DNA from: Planctomycetaceae bacterium
GTDB taxonomy: Bacteria; Planctomycetota; Planctomycetia; Pirellulales; Pirellulaceae
Reading direction: 5' to 3'
Assembly: GCA_007695205.1 (NCBI GenBank)
Contig: REEF01000477.1
Span: 1-5,110 of the forward strand
Length of the DNA: 5,110 nucleotides
Every line of letters begins with the position of its first letter. Position 1 is the stretch's first letter. Positions 1-4,534 of this stretch are shown here, piece by piece. Made by a program: the position numbers and the translations under genes. The notes under the pieces were generated by a model that ran no database searches, was not told the origin of the DNA, and was given only the letters and a program-made list of their open reading frames with translations.

Positions 1-1
1 C

Positions 2-250
2 TACATGTACCGCCGGGCCAGCGGGCGGGATGAGGGCGGCTTGGAGATCCGCTCGTTGATCAAGACCAAGACGCCCAAGCTGGACTTCCATCGTTATGAG
101 CCCCGCAGCGAGCGGCACTTCCGGCGGCTGTTCGCGGCGATCCGGGCCTACCTGGATGACCTGGATCGCGGCCAGTACGTGTTTCGGCCCGGAATGGGCT
201 GCAACATGTGCGATCACCGCGACGATCACTGCCAGCGGTGGCTGGAGTGA
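2..250 (+). CDS. PD-(D/E)XK (RecB/Cas4-like) nuclease, C-terminal fragment
   Basis: The frame is open to the left edge, so this is the 3' end of a longer gene whose start is outside the window. The visible 82 residues end in a cysteine cluster, C-x2-C-x6-C (Cys66, Cys69 and Cys76, counting from the Met codon at 5), preceded by an aromatic/Pro-Gly stretch. In RecB-family, AddB-like and Cas4-like PD-(D/E)XK nucleases such a C-terminal cluster, with one upstream Cys, binds a 4Fe-4S cluster. Before it lie a strand-like segment with a basic TKTPK stretch and a long amphipathic helix (about residues 33-56), as in the end of this fold. The catalytic D/E-x-K residues and the QxxxY motif would lie upstream and cannot be checked. 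The likely role is a DNA exonuclease in repair or recombination. The fold and cluster are family knowledge; the exact subfamily is uncertain. A hairpin and a small membrane-protein gene follow. Confidence 0.8.
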   Translation, partial: YMYRRASGRDEGGLEIRSLIKTKTPKLDFHRYEPRSERHFRRLFAAIRAYLDDLDRGQYVFRPGMGCNMCDHRDDHCQRWLE

Positions 251-257
251 ATGGACC

Positions 258-282
258 GGGATTCTCCGCGTGCGGAAATCCC
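258..282 (+). terminator. Hairpin just after the nuclease gene, terminator-like
   Basis: This is an inverted repeat, GGGATT-(C)-TCCG / CGGA-AATCCC, with one bulged C and a 4-nt loop, giving about 10 paired bases. It starts 8 nt after the nuclease stop codon. The sequence after it has no strong T run, so it would be a weak intrinsic terminator, an RNA-processing site or a partial attenuator between the nuclease and the small membrane-protein gene. The structure is seen directly; the function is inferred. Confidence 0.45.
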
Positions 283-305
283 TGCAAGTTAGAACGTTAA
301 GCATC

Positions 306-313
306 AAAGGAGG
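306..313 (+). promoter_or_regulatory. Strong Shine-Dalgarno that fixes a TTG start
   Basis: AAAGGAGG lies 6 nt before the TTG at 320-322. It is close to a perfect complement of the 16S rRNA 3' end at good spacing. No ATG or GTG codon in this frame gives a sensible protein start, so this site is the main argument that translation begins at TTG. Confidence 0.85.
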
Positions 314-319
314 TTCATT

Positions 320-490
320 TTGGGTGCCAGACAAAAATTGAATTCGATCACCGCAGGTGGCATCTTCGTGGTGGCCGCTTTGGTCGGATTGGGCTTTCAA
401 TCGTGGCTGGTGTTCTTCGTGGTCGGCGGCCTGCTGATGATGGCGGCCGTAGGCAATGGGGATATCAGGACGAGTCCGCGACGACGGTGA
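320..490 (+). CDS. Small two-helix membrane protein (56 aa, TTG start)
   Basis: This short gene has a TTG start and a TGA stop at 488-490. The product starts MGARQKLNSITAGG, then has a hydrophobic segment (about residues 13-26), a short Q-S-W turn, a second hydrophobic segment (about 29-45) and a polar tail (about 46-56) ending in S-P-R-R-R. This predicts a helical hairpin in the inner membrane with a basic tail. The start is supported by an excellent Shine-Dalgarno 6 nt upstream, and the gene ends 14 nt before a strong intrinsic terminator, so both flanks argue for a real gene. From memory, small proteins of the 'RQKLNS...GDIR' type occur in other planctomycetes, but I know of no function. 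It could be cotranscribed with the upstream nuclease gene, although a hairpin lies between them. Gene finders easily miss it because of its length and start codon. Confidence 0.75.
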   Translation: MGARQKLNSITAGGIFVVAALVGLGFQSWLVFFVVGGLLMMAAVGNGDIRTSPRRR

Positions 491-504
491 TGCTGATCGG
501 TTGT

Positions 505-557
505 CCTGTCCGCACCGGTCGCTGTTGGGCGGCCGGTGCGGGCGGGGGCTTTTTTTT
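505..557 (+). terminator. Strong rho-independent terminator
   Basis: A long GC-rich hairpin has core arms CGCACCGG (511-518) and CCGGTGCG (533-540). Pairing extends inward through 519-523/528-532 and outward to 505/546 with some G-T pairs. The loop is GTTG, and a run of eight T (550-557) follows. It ends the plus-strand unit of the small membrane-protein gene. There is no T run on the other strand, so it should act in the plus direction only. Confidence 0.9.
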
Positions 558-721
558 AGGTATCAGGTGTGGCGGGAAGGGTTGGCGAACGATGAAACGC
601 CCAAACGCGTTGCAGAAGAATCTACCACACATCAATGATCCGCTGGATCTCCGCACGGCCAGCTCCTCGATCTTCGGCTCCGCCGTGGCCCGGCACGGAA
701 TTTCCGAATCAACGGAAACGG
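558..721. other. Spacer between converging transcription units
   Basis: About 160 bp lie between the plus-strand terminator and the end of the minus-strand TPR gene. I find no gene with a believable start here. The short open stretches on the minus strand lack start codons and ribosome-binding sites. Confidence 0.5.
701..718 (-). terminator. Small hairpin after the TPR gene stop
   Basis: TTTCCG (701-706) and CGGAAA (713-718) form a perfect 6-bp stem with a 6-nt loop, 3 nt downstream of the TPR gene's stop codon in its reading direction. The following bases are only slightly T-rich, so this is a weak terminator candidate. Confidence 0.3.
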
Positions 722-1297
722 TCAGCGTTGCAGCGAACGAATCCATTTCAACAGCGGTTCGTCCTGGGCTCCTTGAGCGGCCGTTGCCGCTTCTTCGAGC
801 AGTCGCATCGCTTCGACGCGTCGATCCATTTTGTCGCTCAGCAAGACAGCTTGATTTGCCAGGGAGCTGGCCAGTCCGCGCTGATTTTCCAACTGACGGC
901 AAATCTCTTCCTGTTGTTTGTACAGCGTCATCGCGCCTTCCAAATCGCCGCAGGCATCCAGGATCAGTCCCTGGTGCCTCAGGCTTGCCTGCAGCCCGTC
1001 GCCGTCCCCCAGTTCGCGGCAAAGTTGTTCTTGCCGCCTGTACATCTCCAGTCGCTGCTGCTTCCTGTACAGCTTTAGCGCTCCATCCAGATCTCCGCGT
1101 CTCCGGAGGATCGACGCCTGGTTGCTCAGATGGGCCTGTAACTCATCCTTGTCATCCCATTCACCATGAACAGGCTGTCCCGTCTCTACCGTCCATGAAG
1201 CAGCACCTGCTGCAGGAACCGTGAGCGAGGCATCCGAAGCCCGAACTTGGAGGGACTGTTTCCTTCCGCCGAAAAAGAACCTGAACAATGGAATCAT
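722..1297 (-). CDS. Small tetratricopeptide-repeat (TPR) protein, 191 aa
   Basis: The ATG at 1297 is preceded by AGGAGA with 7-nt spacing, a good ribosome-binding site. The N-terminus (MIPLFRFFFGGRKQ) is a short hydrophobic-basic patch, followed by a low-complexity linker to about residue 48. Then come TPR-like units of about 40 residues: 52-100, 101-140 and 141-180. They share the pattern LQxxLxNQAxIL...GDL(D/E)GAxxLYxxQE...CRxLG, typical of kinesin-light-chain-like TPRs that form a helical protein-binding surface. The first unit is about 9 residues longer than the others because LYRKQQRLE is followed by the similar MYRRQEQLC. No enzymatic motif is visible, and the role is probably protein-protein interaction in the cytoplasm or at the membrane. 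Its upstream region carries a 41-bp motif shared with the neighbouring exported-protein gene, so it probably has its own promoter. The TPR assignment is firm; the partner is unknown. Confidence 0.85.
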   Translation of the reverse strand: MIPLFRFFFGGRKQSLQVRASDASLTVPAAGAASWTVETGQPVHGEWDDKDELQAHLSNQASILRRRGDLDGALKLYRKQQRLEMYRRQEQLCRELGDGDGLQASLRHQGLILDACGDLEGAMTLYKQQEEICRQLENQRGLASSLANQAVLLSDKMDRRVEAMRLLEEAATAAQGAQDEPLLKWIRSLQR

Positions 1298-1361
1298 GAT
1301 CGTCTCTCCTGTAAAGCAAGAACTGCGATTTCCTCGACACGAACTCTGGATGCTCTGCAGT

Positions 1362-1402
1362 CCCTAATGCCTTACTCGAAAATGAGAAAGGCAACCCGAC
1401 AC
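1362..1402 (-). promoter_or_regulatory. Two-block motif, copy 1, upstream of the TPR gene
   Basis: In the direction of the TPR gene this reads GTGTCGGG, a 12-nt variable spacer, TTTTCGAGTAA, then NNCANTAGGG. The same blocks at the same spacing occur at 2298-2338 upstream of the exported-protein gene. Here the TTTTCGAGTAA block ends 74 nt before the start codon. The two conserved blocks around a divergent fixed-length spacer look like a promoter (-35/-10) or a two-half operator. The sequence match is seen; promoter function is inferred. Confidence 0.5.
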
Positions 1403-1407
1403 CTGAA

Positions 1408-1430
1408 TTCACCGTCGATTTAGCGGTGAA
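1408..1430 (-). repeat. Small hairpin across the exported-protein stop codon
   Basis: TTCACCG (1408-1414) and CGGTGAA (1424-1430) form a 7-bp stem with a 9-nt loop that contains the TAA stop of the exported-protein gene. No T run follows in the reading direction, so it is at best a weak terminator or mRNA-end structure. Confidence 0.3.
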
Positions 1431-2187
1431 CCACGCTCACCAGCTCCGAATCCGGCACAGCGGGTACGACGAATTCGTACTTCAGCCCGTCCAGGAAGCT
1501 ACTCAGTGCGATGTAATTCATGGGCGCGTAGCTGCTGATATTCTTCTTTAGGTCCGCATCCATCGCTTCGATCGCTTGCAGCGATTGAGCGTGTTGCTCA
1601 CCGGTCAAGGAGCCCGTTTTGGCGAGCCCGTAGTACAAACGCTCCAACGTTTTGCGGCTCGATTCGTACTGGGCGTCCCGAAAGTTCGCCGGCCAAGCGA
1701 TGGCGCCGCGCGCGGGATTCAGTTGGATGGCGTTGAGCCGTTGCGGCGCCTGGGAACGAGCGAGTCTTTCCAAGTCGTCCGCAGTCGCTCGCGGGCTGCG
1801 GGCCGCATCACGCGCCTGGCGATTGTACTGGCGCATCGCGAAATACGTGTGCGTTCGAAACAGCCGATTGTCCAGGTATTTCCGGCGGGCGTCTTCCCTC
1901 AACCCCAGGGCCTGGGCATTCATCAGATTCCGAGCCCCTTGGGCCTCCATGATGGCCGCCATGCCCCGCATCACGCCCTCTTCGGCCGTCGACGCATGAC
2001 GGTAGCCCCAGCCCCAACCGCCGCCGCATCCGCCGCCGCTTTGGGGGAAATTCGCCAAGCTGGCAGGCCAAAAAGGCTGGCTGGGCGAGCCTGCCGACTC
2101 CTGAGCGTACCCCGGGCCGAGAAGCCATAGCAGGCCGCTGCCCGCGACGAAGATCGCCAAAACCAAAATGGGAAATCGCATCTTCAT
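1420..2187 (-). CDS. Exported planctomycete-type protein of unknown function, 255 aa
   Basis: Translation from the ATG at 2187 gives MKMRFPILVLAIFVAGSG..., a classical Sec signal peptide: a basic start, a hydrophobic core to about residue 23, and probable cleavage after Gly26-Tyr27-Ala28. GAGGAG sits 7 nt upstream. The frame stays open to 2268, but the extra 27 residues lack a ribosome-binding site and would bury the signal peptide. The mature protein begins with a Ser/Pro and Gly/Trp-rich stretch (about 31-65, with GGGCGGGWGWGYRHAST). It continues as a charged helical region (about 68-150, with GVMRGMAAIMEAQGARN and RxxYxxxRxARD-like patterns) and then a segment with NPARGAIAWP (157-166) that ends near LDGLKYEF. 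I recall this layout from exported hypothetical proteins common in planctomycetes, with no known activity. It is probably periplasmic or surface-associated and has no catalytic motif I can name. It has its own upstream motif, shared with the next gene downstream. Confidence 0.8.
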   Translation of the reverse strand: MKMRFPILVLAIFVAGSGLLWLLGPGYAQESAGSPSQPFWPASLANFPQSGGGCGGGWGWGYRHASTAEEGVMRGMAAIMEAQGARNLMNAQALGLREDARRKYLDNRLFRTHTYFAMRQYNRQARDAARSPRATADDLERLARSQAPQRLNAIQLNPARGAIAWPANFRDAQYESSRKTLERLYYGLAKTGSLTGEQHAQSLQAIEAMDADLKKNISSYAPMNYIALSSFLDGLKYEFVVPAVPDSELVSVVHR

Positions 2188-2194
2188 GGTCGTA

Positions 2195-2200
2195 CTCCTC
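2195..2200 (-). promoter_or_regulatory. Shine-Dalgarno that fixes the exported-protein start
   Basis: On the minus strand GAGGAG lies 7 nt before the ATG at 2187. It sets the start at the signal peptide rather than at the upstream in-frame ATG at 2268. Confidence 0.75.
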
Positions 2201-2297
2201 AGTCTGCATCGAGTCCAAACGGTCCACACACCATCGGGCGGACGGACGACGCTCTGGCCGGCAAGCAACGGCTGGCCGATATCCCCAGGCCCGAACG

Positions 2298-2338
2298 CCC
2301 TATTGGTTTACTCGAAAAACAAGCGCTGAGCCCGACAC
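2298..2338 (-). promoter_or_regulatory. Two-block motif, copy 2, upstream of the exported-protein gene
   Basis: This copy has the same arrangement as at 1362-1402: GTGTCGGG, a 12-nt spacer, TTTTCGAGTAA, then NNCANTAGGG. The two long blocks match 8/8 and 11/11 and the last block 7/10, while the spacer matches only 2/12. The TTTTCGAGTAA block ends 120 nt before the start codon. It is a candidate promoter or regulator site shared by the two genes. Confidence 0.5.
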
Positions 2339-2398
2339 AGTTCGACTTTTTTCGCAAACTGGCCAGGAGGCTCCCCAGAAGGGGGCGGAGTGCCAACG

Positions 2399-2468
2399 AT
2401 CTTTCACCTAACCTGCCTGTCTTCAACGCAGGCGGAAGAGATTATGTGAAAGATTATGTGAAAGATTA
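2399..2468. repeat. 12-bp tandem repeat with flanking inverted repeat
   Basis: GATTATGTGAAA occurs twice in tandem (2440-2451, 2452-2463), followed by a partial copy, GATTA (2464-2468). Each copy provides GTGAAAGAT (2446-2454, 2458-2466), the exact reverse complement of ATCTTTCAC at 2399-2407. Between them CCTGC (2412-2416) and GCAGG (2428-2432) can form an inner stem. Two alternative outer pairings are therefore possible. The region lies downstream of the beta-barrel gene and could fold in its mRNA tail. Confidence 0.6.
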
Positions 2469-2574
2469 GGACTTCAGGTTTCAGCGAAGCCTGGTGAGCT
2501 GACGTTTGAGCGAGGACGCAAAGGCGACATCCTTGCTGACGTTTTTGGTTGCGGAGAAGCTGCTCGGAAGCTAT

Positions 2575-2659
2575 GACAAAACCGCGTCGGTCTCGGAGAT
2601 ACCGACCCACGTGACGTCGGTCTCGGAAATACCGCCCACGTGGCCGCGTCTGCTACGGC
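2575..2659 (+). repeat. Repeat element L (two units)
   Basis: Two units beginning GTCGGTCTCGGA start at 2586 and 2616. Each holds an imperfect palindrome (TCGGT...ACCG) and a CCCACGTG box. The left flank, GACAAAACCGC (2575-2585), resembles the left flank of element R (AACAGAACTGC). The right flank (2645-2659) matches the right flank of element R at 11 of 15 bases. The element ends 3 bp short of the stop codon of the beta-barrel gene, so it lies in that gene's 3' untranslated region, where its stem-loops could stabilise or end the transcript. Confidence 0.7.
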
Positions 2660-2662
2660 GAC

Positions 2663-4012
2663 TTAGAACCGGCGTTCGAGTTGCACTTGCAGTTCGGAAT
2701 CGAACGTCCGATCGGTCCCAGTCCGCAGCGGAAAAACGCTGCCCACACGCAACAGCGTGTTGTTTCGCCACTCGGTGTGCAGGCCGATGGTAAGGTTCAG
2801 CAGGTCGGTGCGATTTGCGGGACTATCGAGATCAAAAATCGCATTTCCCGCCCACAGCCTGAGAGAATCGCCGTCGTTCAGCGTGGTCGTATAATGCAAC
2901 TCGGTAAGAAACGCCAATCCAGTGAGAAACGCCGCTTCCGGATCCCTTTGTAACCAACGGCCAATCGACAGATCCAAGTGGAGTAGCGTCTGTTCGGTAA
3001 ATTTACCGATGTCTCCAAAGAAAGGTTCCCTTGCTGAAAAACGCTGGCGATTGAGAGGTAGATCCAATTGGGCAAAACCGTTCATGAAGAAACGGTTCTC
3101 GGATGCGTGCAAAAATCCGAGATAGGGCAAGAGATGTACGGCATCGTTATGGATACTGTAATCCGCAACGACTGCGTTGCCTCTTGCTGCACTGCCTGTT
3201 GGTACATCGACGCCGATCCCGGCTACGGCACTGCTCCGATCGGTCAAGTAGATCATGCGTTTCAAGATCAGGGCTAGGTTGCCGAGATTGCCGCCGGTAA
3301 CAGAGAGACCGTCGGTGGCGAAATGCATTTGGCCGGCCAACGGCAAACGAGCCTCCAGGGACCAGATTCCCCCACAAAAAGTCTTTTCAGCAGCCAATGT
3401 ATAGGTGTCTAAGTGGAAACCCCGAATTTCCCCACTCATTTCACCGCCGGTAGATGTGAGTGCAGATACGTTAGATACCCCGTGGTAGTGATTGTATCGC
3501 ACGTACACTCGGTCTTGGGTCAGCGCCTTGTTGTTCTCTCCCACATGAGTGCGCCCAGTTCGCCCCGCCAAAGGAATATCGTCAAATGCAAAGAAACCGA
3601 AGGATACTGGGGCGTAGTCAAACATGCCGGAGAGCCTCATTCCGCCTCCGTAGAAGTGCCCGAACATCGCGGGAGCATCGGCCAGCAGCGACGTGAGATC
3701 GATATCGCCGATTCGTCGGCCCGAGGACGAGGCGGCGTAAGTGTCCCAGGTTGGCATGAACAATGAATCGAGCCGCGAGCCCGGTGATCGAGGAAGAGGG
3801 ACTTCGTAGAACGGACCTACTTGCGGTCTGGGCGGCAAGTCGGGATCGAGCAGCGACGGCTGCAATTCGGCGAAATCGGTCAAGCGCACCGTGACGCCCA
3901 GGTATTCGTCGTCCATTTGCATGCGGACGAAATCCGCATGCGCGACCGACGATGCGCAGACCAACCCAACAACCATCATGAAACGCAGGGACGTTCCCCA
4001 AATTTCGCGCAT
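2663..4012 (-). CDS. Outer-membrane beta-barrel protein, planctomycete porin-like, 449 aa
   Basis: The N-terminus MREIWGTSLRFMMVVGLVCASSVAHA is a Sec signal peptide with a cleavage site after Ala24-His25-Ala26. A Pro-rich segment follows (about 51-82). From about residue 115 to the end there are many short alternating hydrophobic/polar strands, including VYVRYNHYHGV (169-179), and repeated aromatic-Gly patterns. The chain ends in LQVQLERRF with a terminal Phe, the usual beta-signal recognised by the Bam machinery. This fits an outer-membrane barrel of the planctomycete porin-like type; the substrate and strand number are unknown. The start codon at 4012 lies 8 nt from a run of ten G. A later Met pair (residues 12-13) is possible but would cost the basic start of the signal peptide. 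No shared two-block motif lies upstream, and no partner gene is adjacent. Related repeat elements flank the gene on both sides. It could instead be a non-channel barrel such as an adhesin or assembly protein. Confidence 0.8.
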   Translation of the reverse strand: MREIWGTSLRFMMVVGLVCASSVAHADFVRMQMDDEYLGVTVRLTDFAELQPSLLDPDLPPRPQVGPFYEVPLPRSPGSRLDSLFMPTWDTYAASSSGRRIGDIDLTSLLADAPAMFGHFYGGGMRLSGMFDYAPVSFGFFAFDDIPLAGRTGRTHVGENNKALTQDRVYVRYNHYHGVSNVSALTSTGGEMSGEIRGFHLDTYTLAAEKTFCGGIWSLEARLPLAGQMHFATDGLSVTGGNLGNLALILKRMIYLTDRSSAVAGIGVDVPTGSAARGNAVVADYSIHNDAVHLLPYLGFLHASENRFFMNGFAQLDLPLNRQRFSAREPFFGDIGKFTEQTLLHLDLSIGRWLQRDPEAAFLTGLAFLTELHYTTTLNDGDSLRLWAGNAIFDLDSPANRTDLLNLTIGLHTEWRNNTLLRVGSVFPLRTGTDRTFDSELQVQLERRF

Positions 4013-4020
4013 GATCTCTT

Positions 4021-4030
4021 CCCCCCCCCC
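4021..4030 (-). promoter_or_regulatory. Run of ten G in the ribosome-binding region of the beta-barrel gene
   Basis: Ten C on the plus strand read as ten G on the coding strand, followed by AAGAGATC and then ATG. The run takes the place of a normal Shine-Dalgarno, with GGGGAAGAG as the only purine-rich binding candidate. Homopolymers of this length slip during replication, and in this position that would change Shine-Dalgarno strength or spacing. Whether it varies in nature is unknown. Confidence 0.6.
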
Positions 4031-4180
4031 TCTGCTTTGCCCTCATCCAGGGCAGTGATTTGGAACGTCGAGACCGCTGCGCCAGACTGCGGTGCGCGGG
4101 AAATGCTTGCACCAATACGCGGCGGTGCAGCAGGATCTCGCAGGCCGAGTTCTCACGCGGCCGCGGGTCGAAGAGGCGGT

Positions 4181-4331
4181 AACAGAACTGCGTCGGTCTC
4201 GGAGATACAGAGCCAATGATGTCGGTCTCGGAGATACCGACCCACGTGAGCATCTCGGTCTCGGAGATACCGAACCACGTGAGCATCTCGGTCTCGGAGA
4301 TACCGAACCACGTGAGCGGTTCTGTTGCGGC
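4181..4331 (+). repeat. Repeat element R (four-unit array with inverted ends)
   Basis: Four units begin at 4192, 4221, 4254 and 4287 (steps of 29, 33 and 33 bp). Each contains TCGGTCTCGGAGATAC; units 2-4 continue with CGA(A/C)CCACGTGAG. The third and fourth are identical over 31 bases. TCGGT and ACCGA form an imperfect stem in each full unit, and CACGTG is a perfect palindrome. The array is bounded by AACAGAACTGC (4181-4191) and GCGGTTCTGTT (4316-4326), inverted repeats with one mismatch. It has the same orientation and ends as element L. It looks like a REP-like or miniature non-coding repeat family; no transposase or target-site duplication is seen. Confidence 0.8.
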
Positions 4332-4365
4332 CTCCAAAGAGAGAATCGGTTATGCCGACTGGAGG
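4331..4365. repeat. Compound hairpin next to element R
   Basis: CCTCCA (4331-4336) pairs with TGGAGG (4360-4365). Inside, TCGG (4346-4349) pairs with CCGA (4355-4358) around a 5-nt loop, with an uneven internal loop. No T run follows on either strand. It may be structural or part of the adjoining repeat element. Confidence 0.3.
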
Positions 4366-4490
4366 GGTTGAATCAAAGAAGCCGGTTTTTCGGATAAAAC
4401 GGGGGCTGGGTCTGTCCTGGACTCATCGGAAGGGTACGTCTCTACTGCCCGGTGTGACGTTGGTCCCGTTGGGCCTCGAATCGTAGAACG

Positions 4491-4530
4491 GAGTTCATTC
4501 CGTTTTCCACGGCACGAACGGAATGAATTC
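4491..4530 (-). terminator. 14-bp inverted repeat after the TPR fragment's stop codon
   Basis: Arms at 4491-4504 and 4517-4530 (core TTCATTCCGTT / AACGGAATGAA) pair over 14 positions with one G-T pair and a 12-nt loop, starting 4 nt after the TAA of the TPR gene. The stem is long and its position suits a terminator, but no T run follows on the minus strand. It could be a non-canonical terminator or a 3'-end stabilising hairpin. Confidence 0.5.
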
Positions 4531-4534
4531 GGTG

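Larger units (their letters stand above)
2188..2662. other. Intergenic region with motif, repeats and no supported gene
   Basis: The 475 bp between the exported-protein gene and the end of the beta-barrel gene hold, from left to right, a ribosome-binding site, the 41-bp two-block motif, a 12-bp tandem repeat inside an inverted repeat (2399-2468), a 10-bp direct repeat (GCTGACGTTT at 2498-2507 and 2535-2544) and repeat element L (2575-2659). Open frames here have no good start or ribosome-binding site, and part of their length comes from the repeats. No clear terminator for the beta-barrel gene is present. Confidence 0.55.
4013..4534. other. Intergenic region with repeat element and hairpins, no supported gene
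   Basis: The 522 bp between the beta-barrel gene and the TPR fragment contain the poly-C/G run, about 150 bp with no recognisable signal, repeat element R (4181-4331), a compound hairpin (4331-4365) and an inverted repeat (4491-4530). The promoter of the beta-barrel gene should lie here, but I cannot pick it out. Open frames through element R arise from its 33-bp period, which is divisible by three. Confidence 0.55.

Noticed and set aside
622..708. A minus-strand stretch ending AEIQRIIDVW that looks like a protein C-terminus
   Set aside because: It has no start codon, is preceded by a stop, and is in a different frame from the TPR gene. It is too short to separate from chance.
403..1224. A 273-codon plus-strand open frame over the terminator and TPR gene
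   Set aside because: It runs across a strong terminator and antisense to the TPR gene, and its product is low-complexity Arg/Pro/Ser-rich, typical of a shadow frame in GC-rich DNA.
1388..1404. A possible sigma-54 promoter (GG...GC) within the first motif copy
   Set aside because: The spacing between GG and GC is one base short, and the GC is not kept in the second copy.
1576..2130. A 184-codon plus-strand open frame antisense to the exported-protein gene
   Set aside because: It has no ribosome-binding site and is a shadow of a gene with a clear signal peptide and start.
2412..2576. A start-less plus-strand open frame ending GRKGDILADVFGCGEAARKL, which looks protein-like
   Set aside because: It has no start codon or ribosome-binding site, and its first part is the 12-bp tandem repeat. 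It could be a gene remnant, but I recognise no family. A blastx search of 2412-2576 would decide.
2506..2793. A 95-codon plus-strand open frame with a TTG start containing SVSEIP repeats
   Set aside because: It has no ribosome-binding site, its repeats are element L read as codons, and it runs into the end of the beta-barrel gene on the opposite strand.
4181..4331. A CRISPR array
   Set aside because: The units are nearly contiguous copies with no unique spacers between them, and no cas genes are nearby.
3618..4337. A 239-codon minus-strand open frame through element R and into the beta-barrel gene, with an 11-residue repeat MLTWFGISETE
   Set aside because: The repeat peptide comes from the 33-bp period of the DNA array, and the steps of 29, 30 and 28 bp elsewhere in the family break the frame. 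The rest is out of frame with a well-supported beta-barrel gene.
4388..4398. TTTTCGGATAA on the plus strand, similar to TTTTCGAGTAA of the two-block motif
   Set aside because: It lacks the GTGTCGGG block at the right distance, and no plus-strand gene lies downstream.
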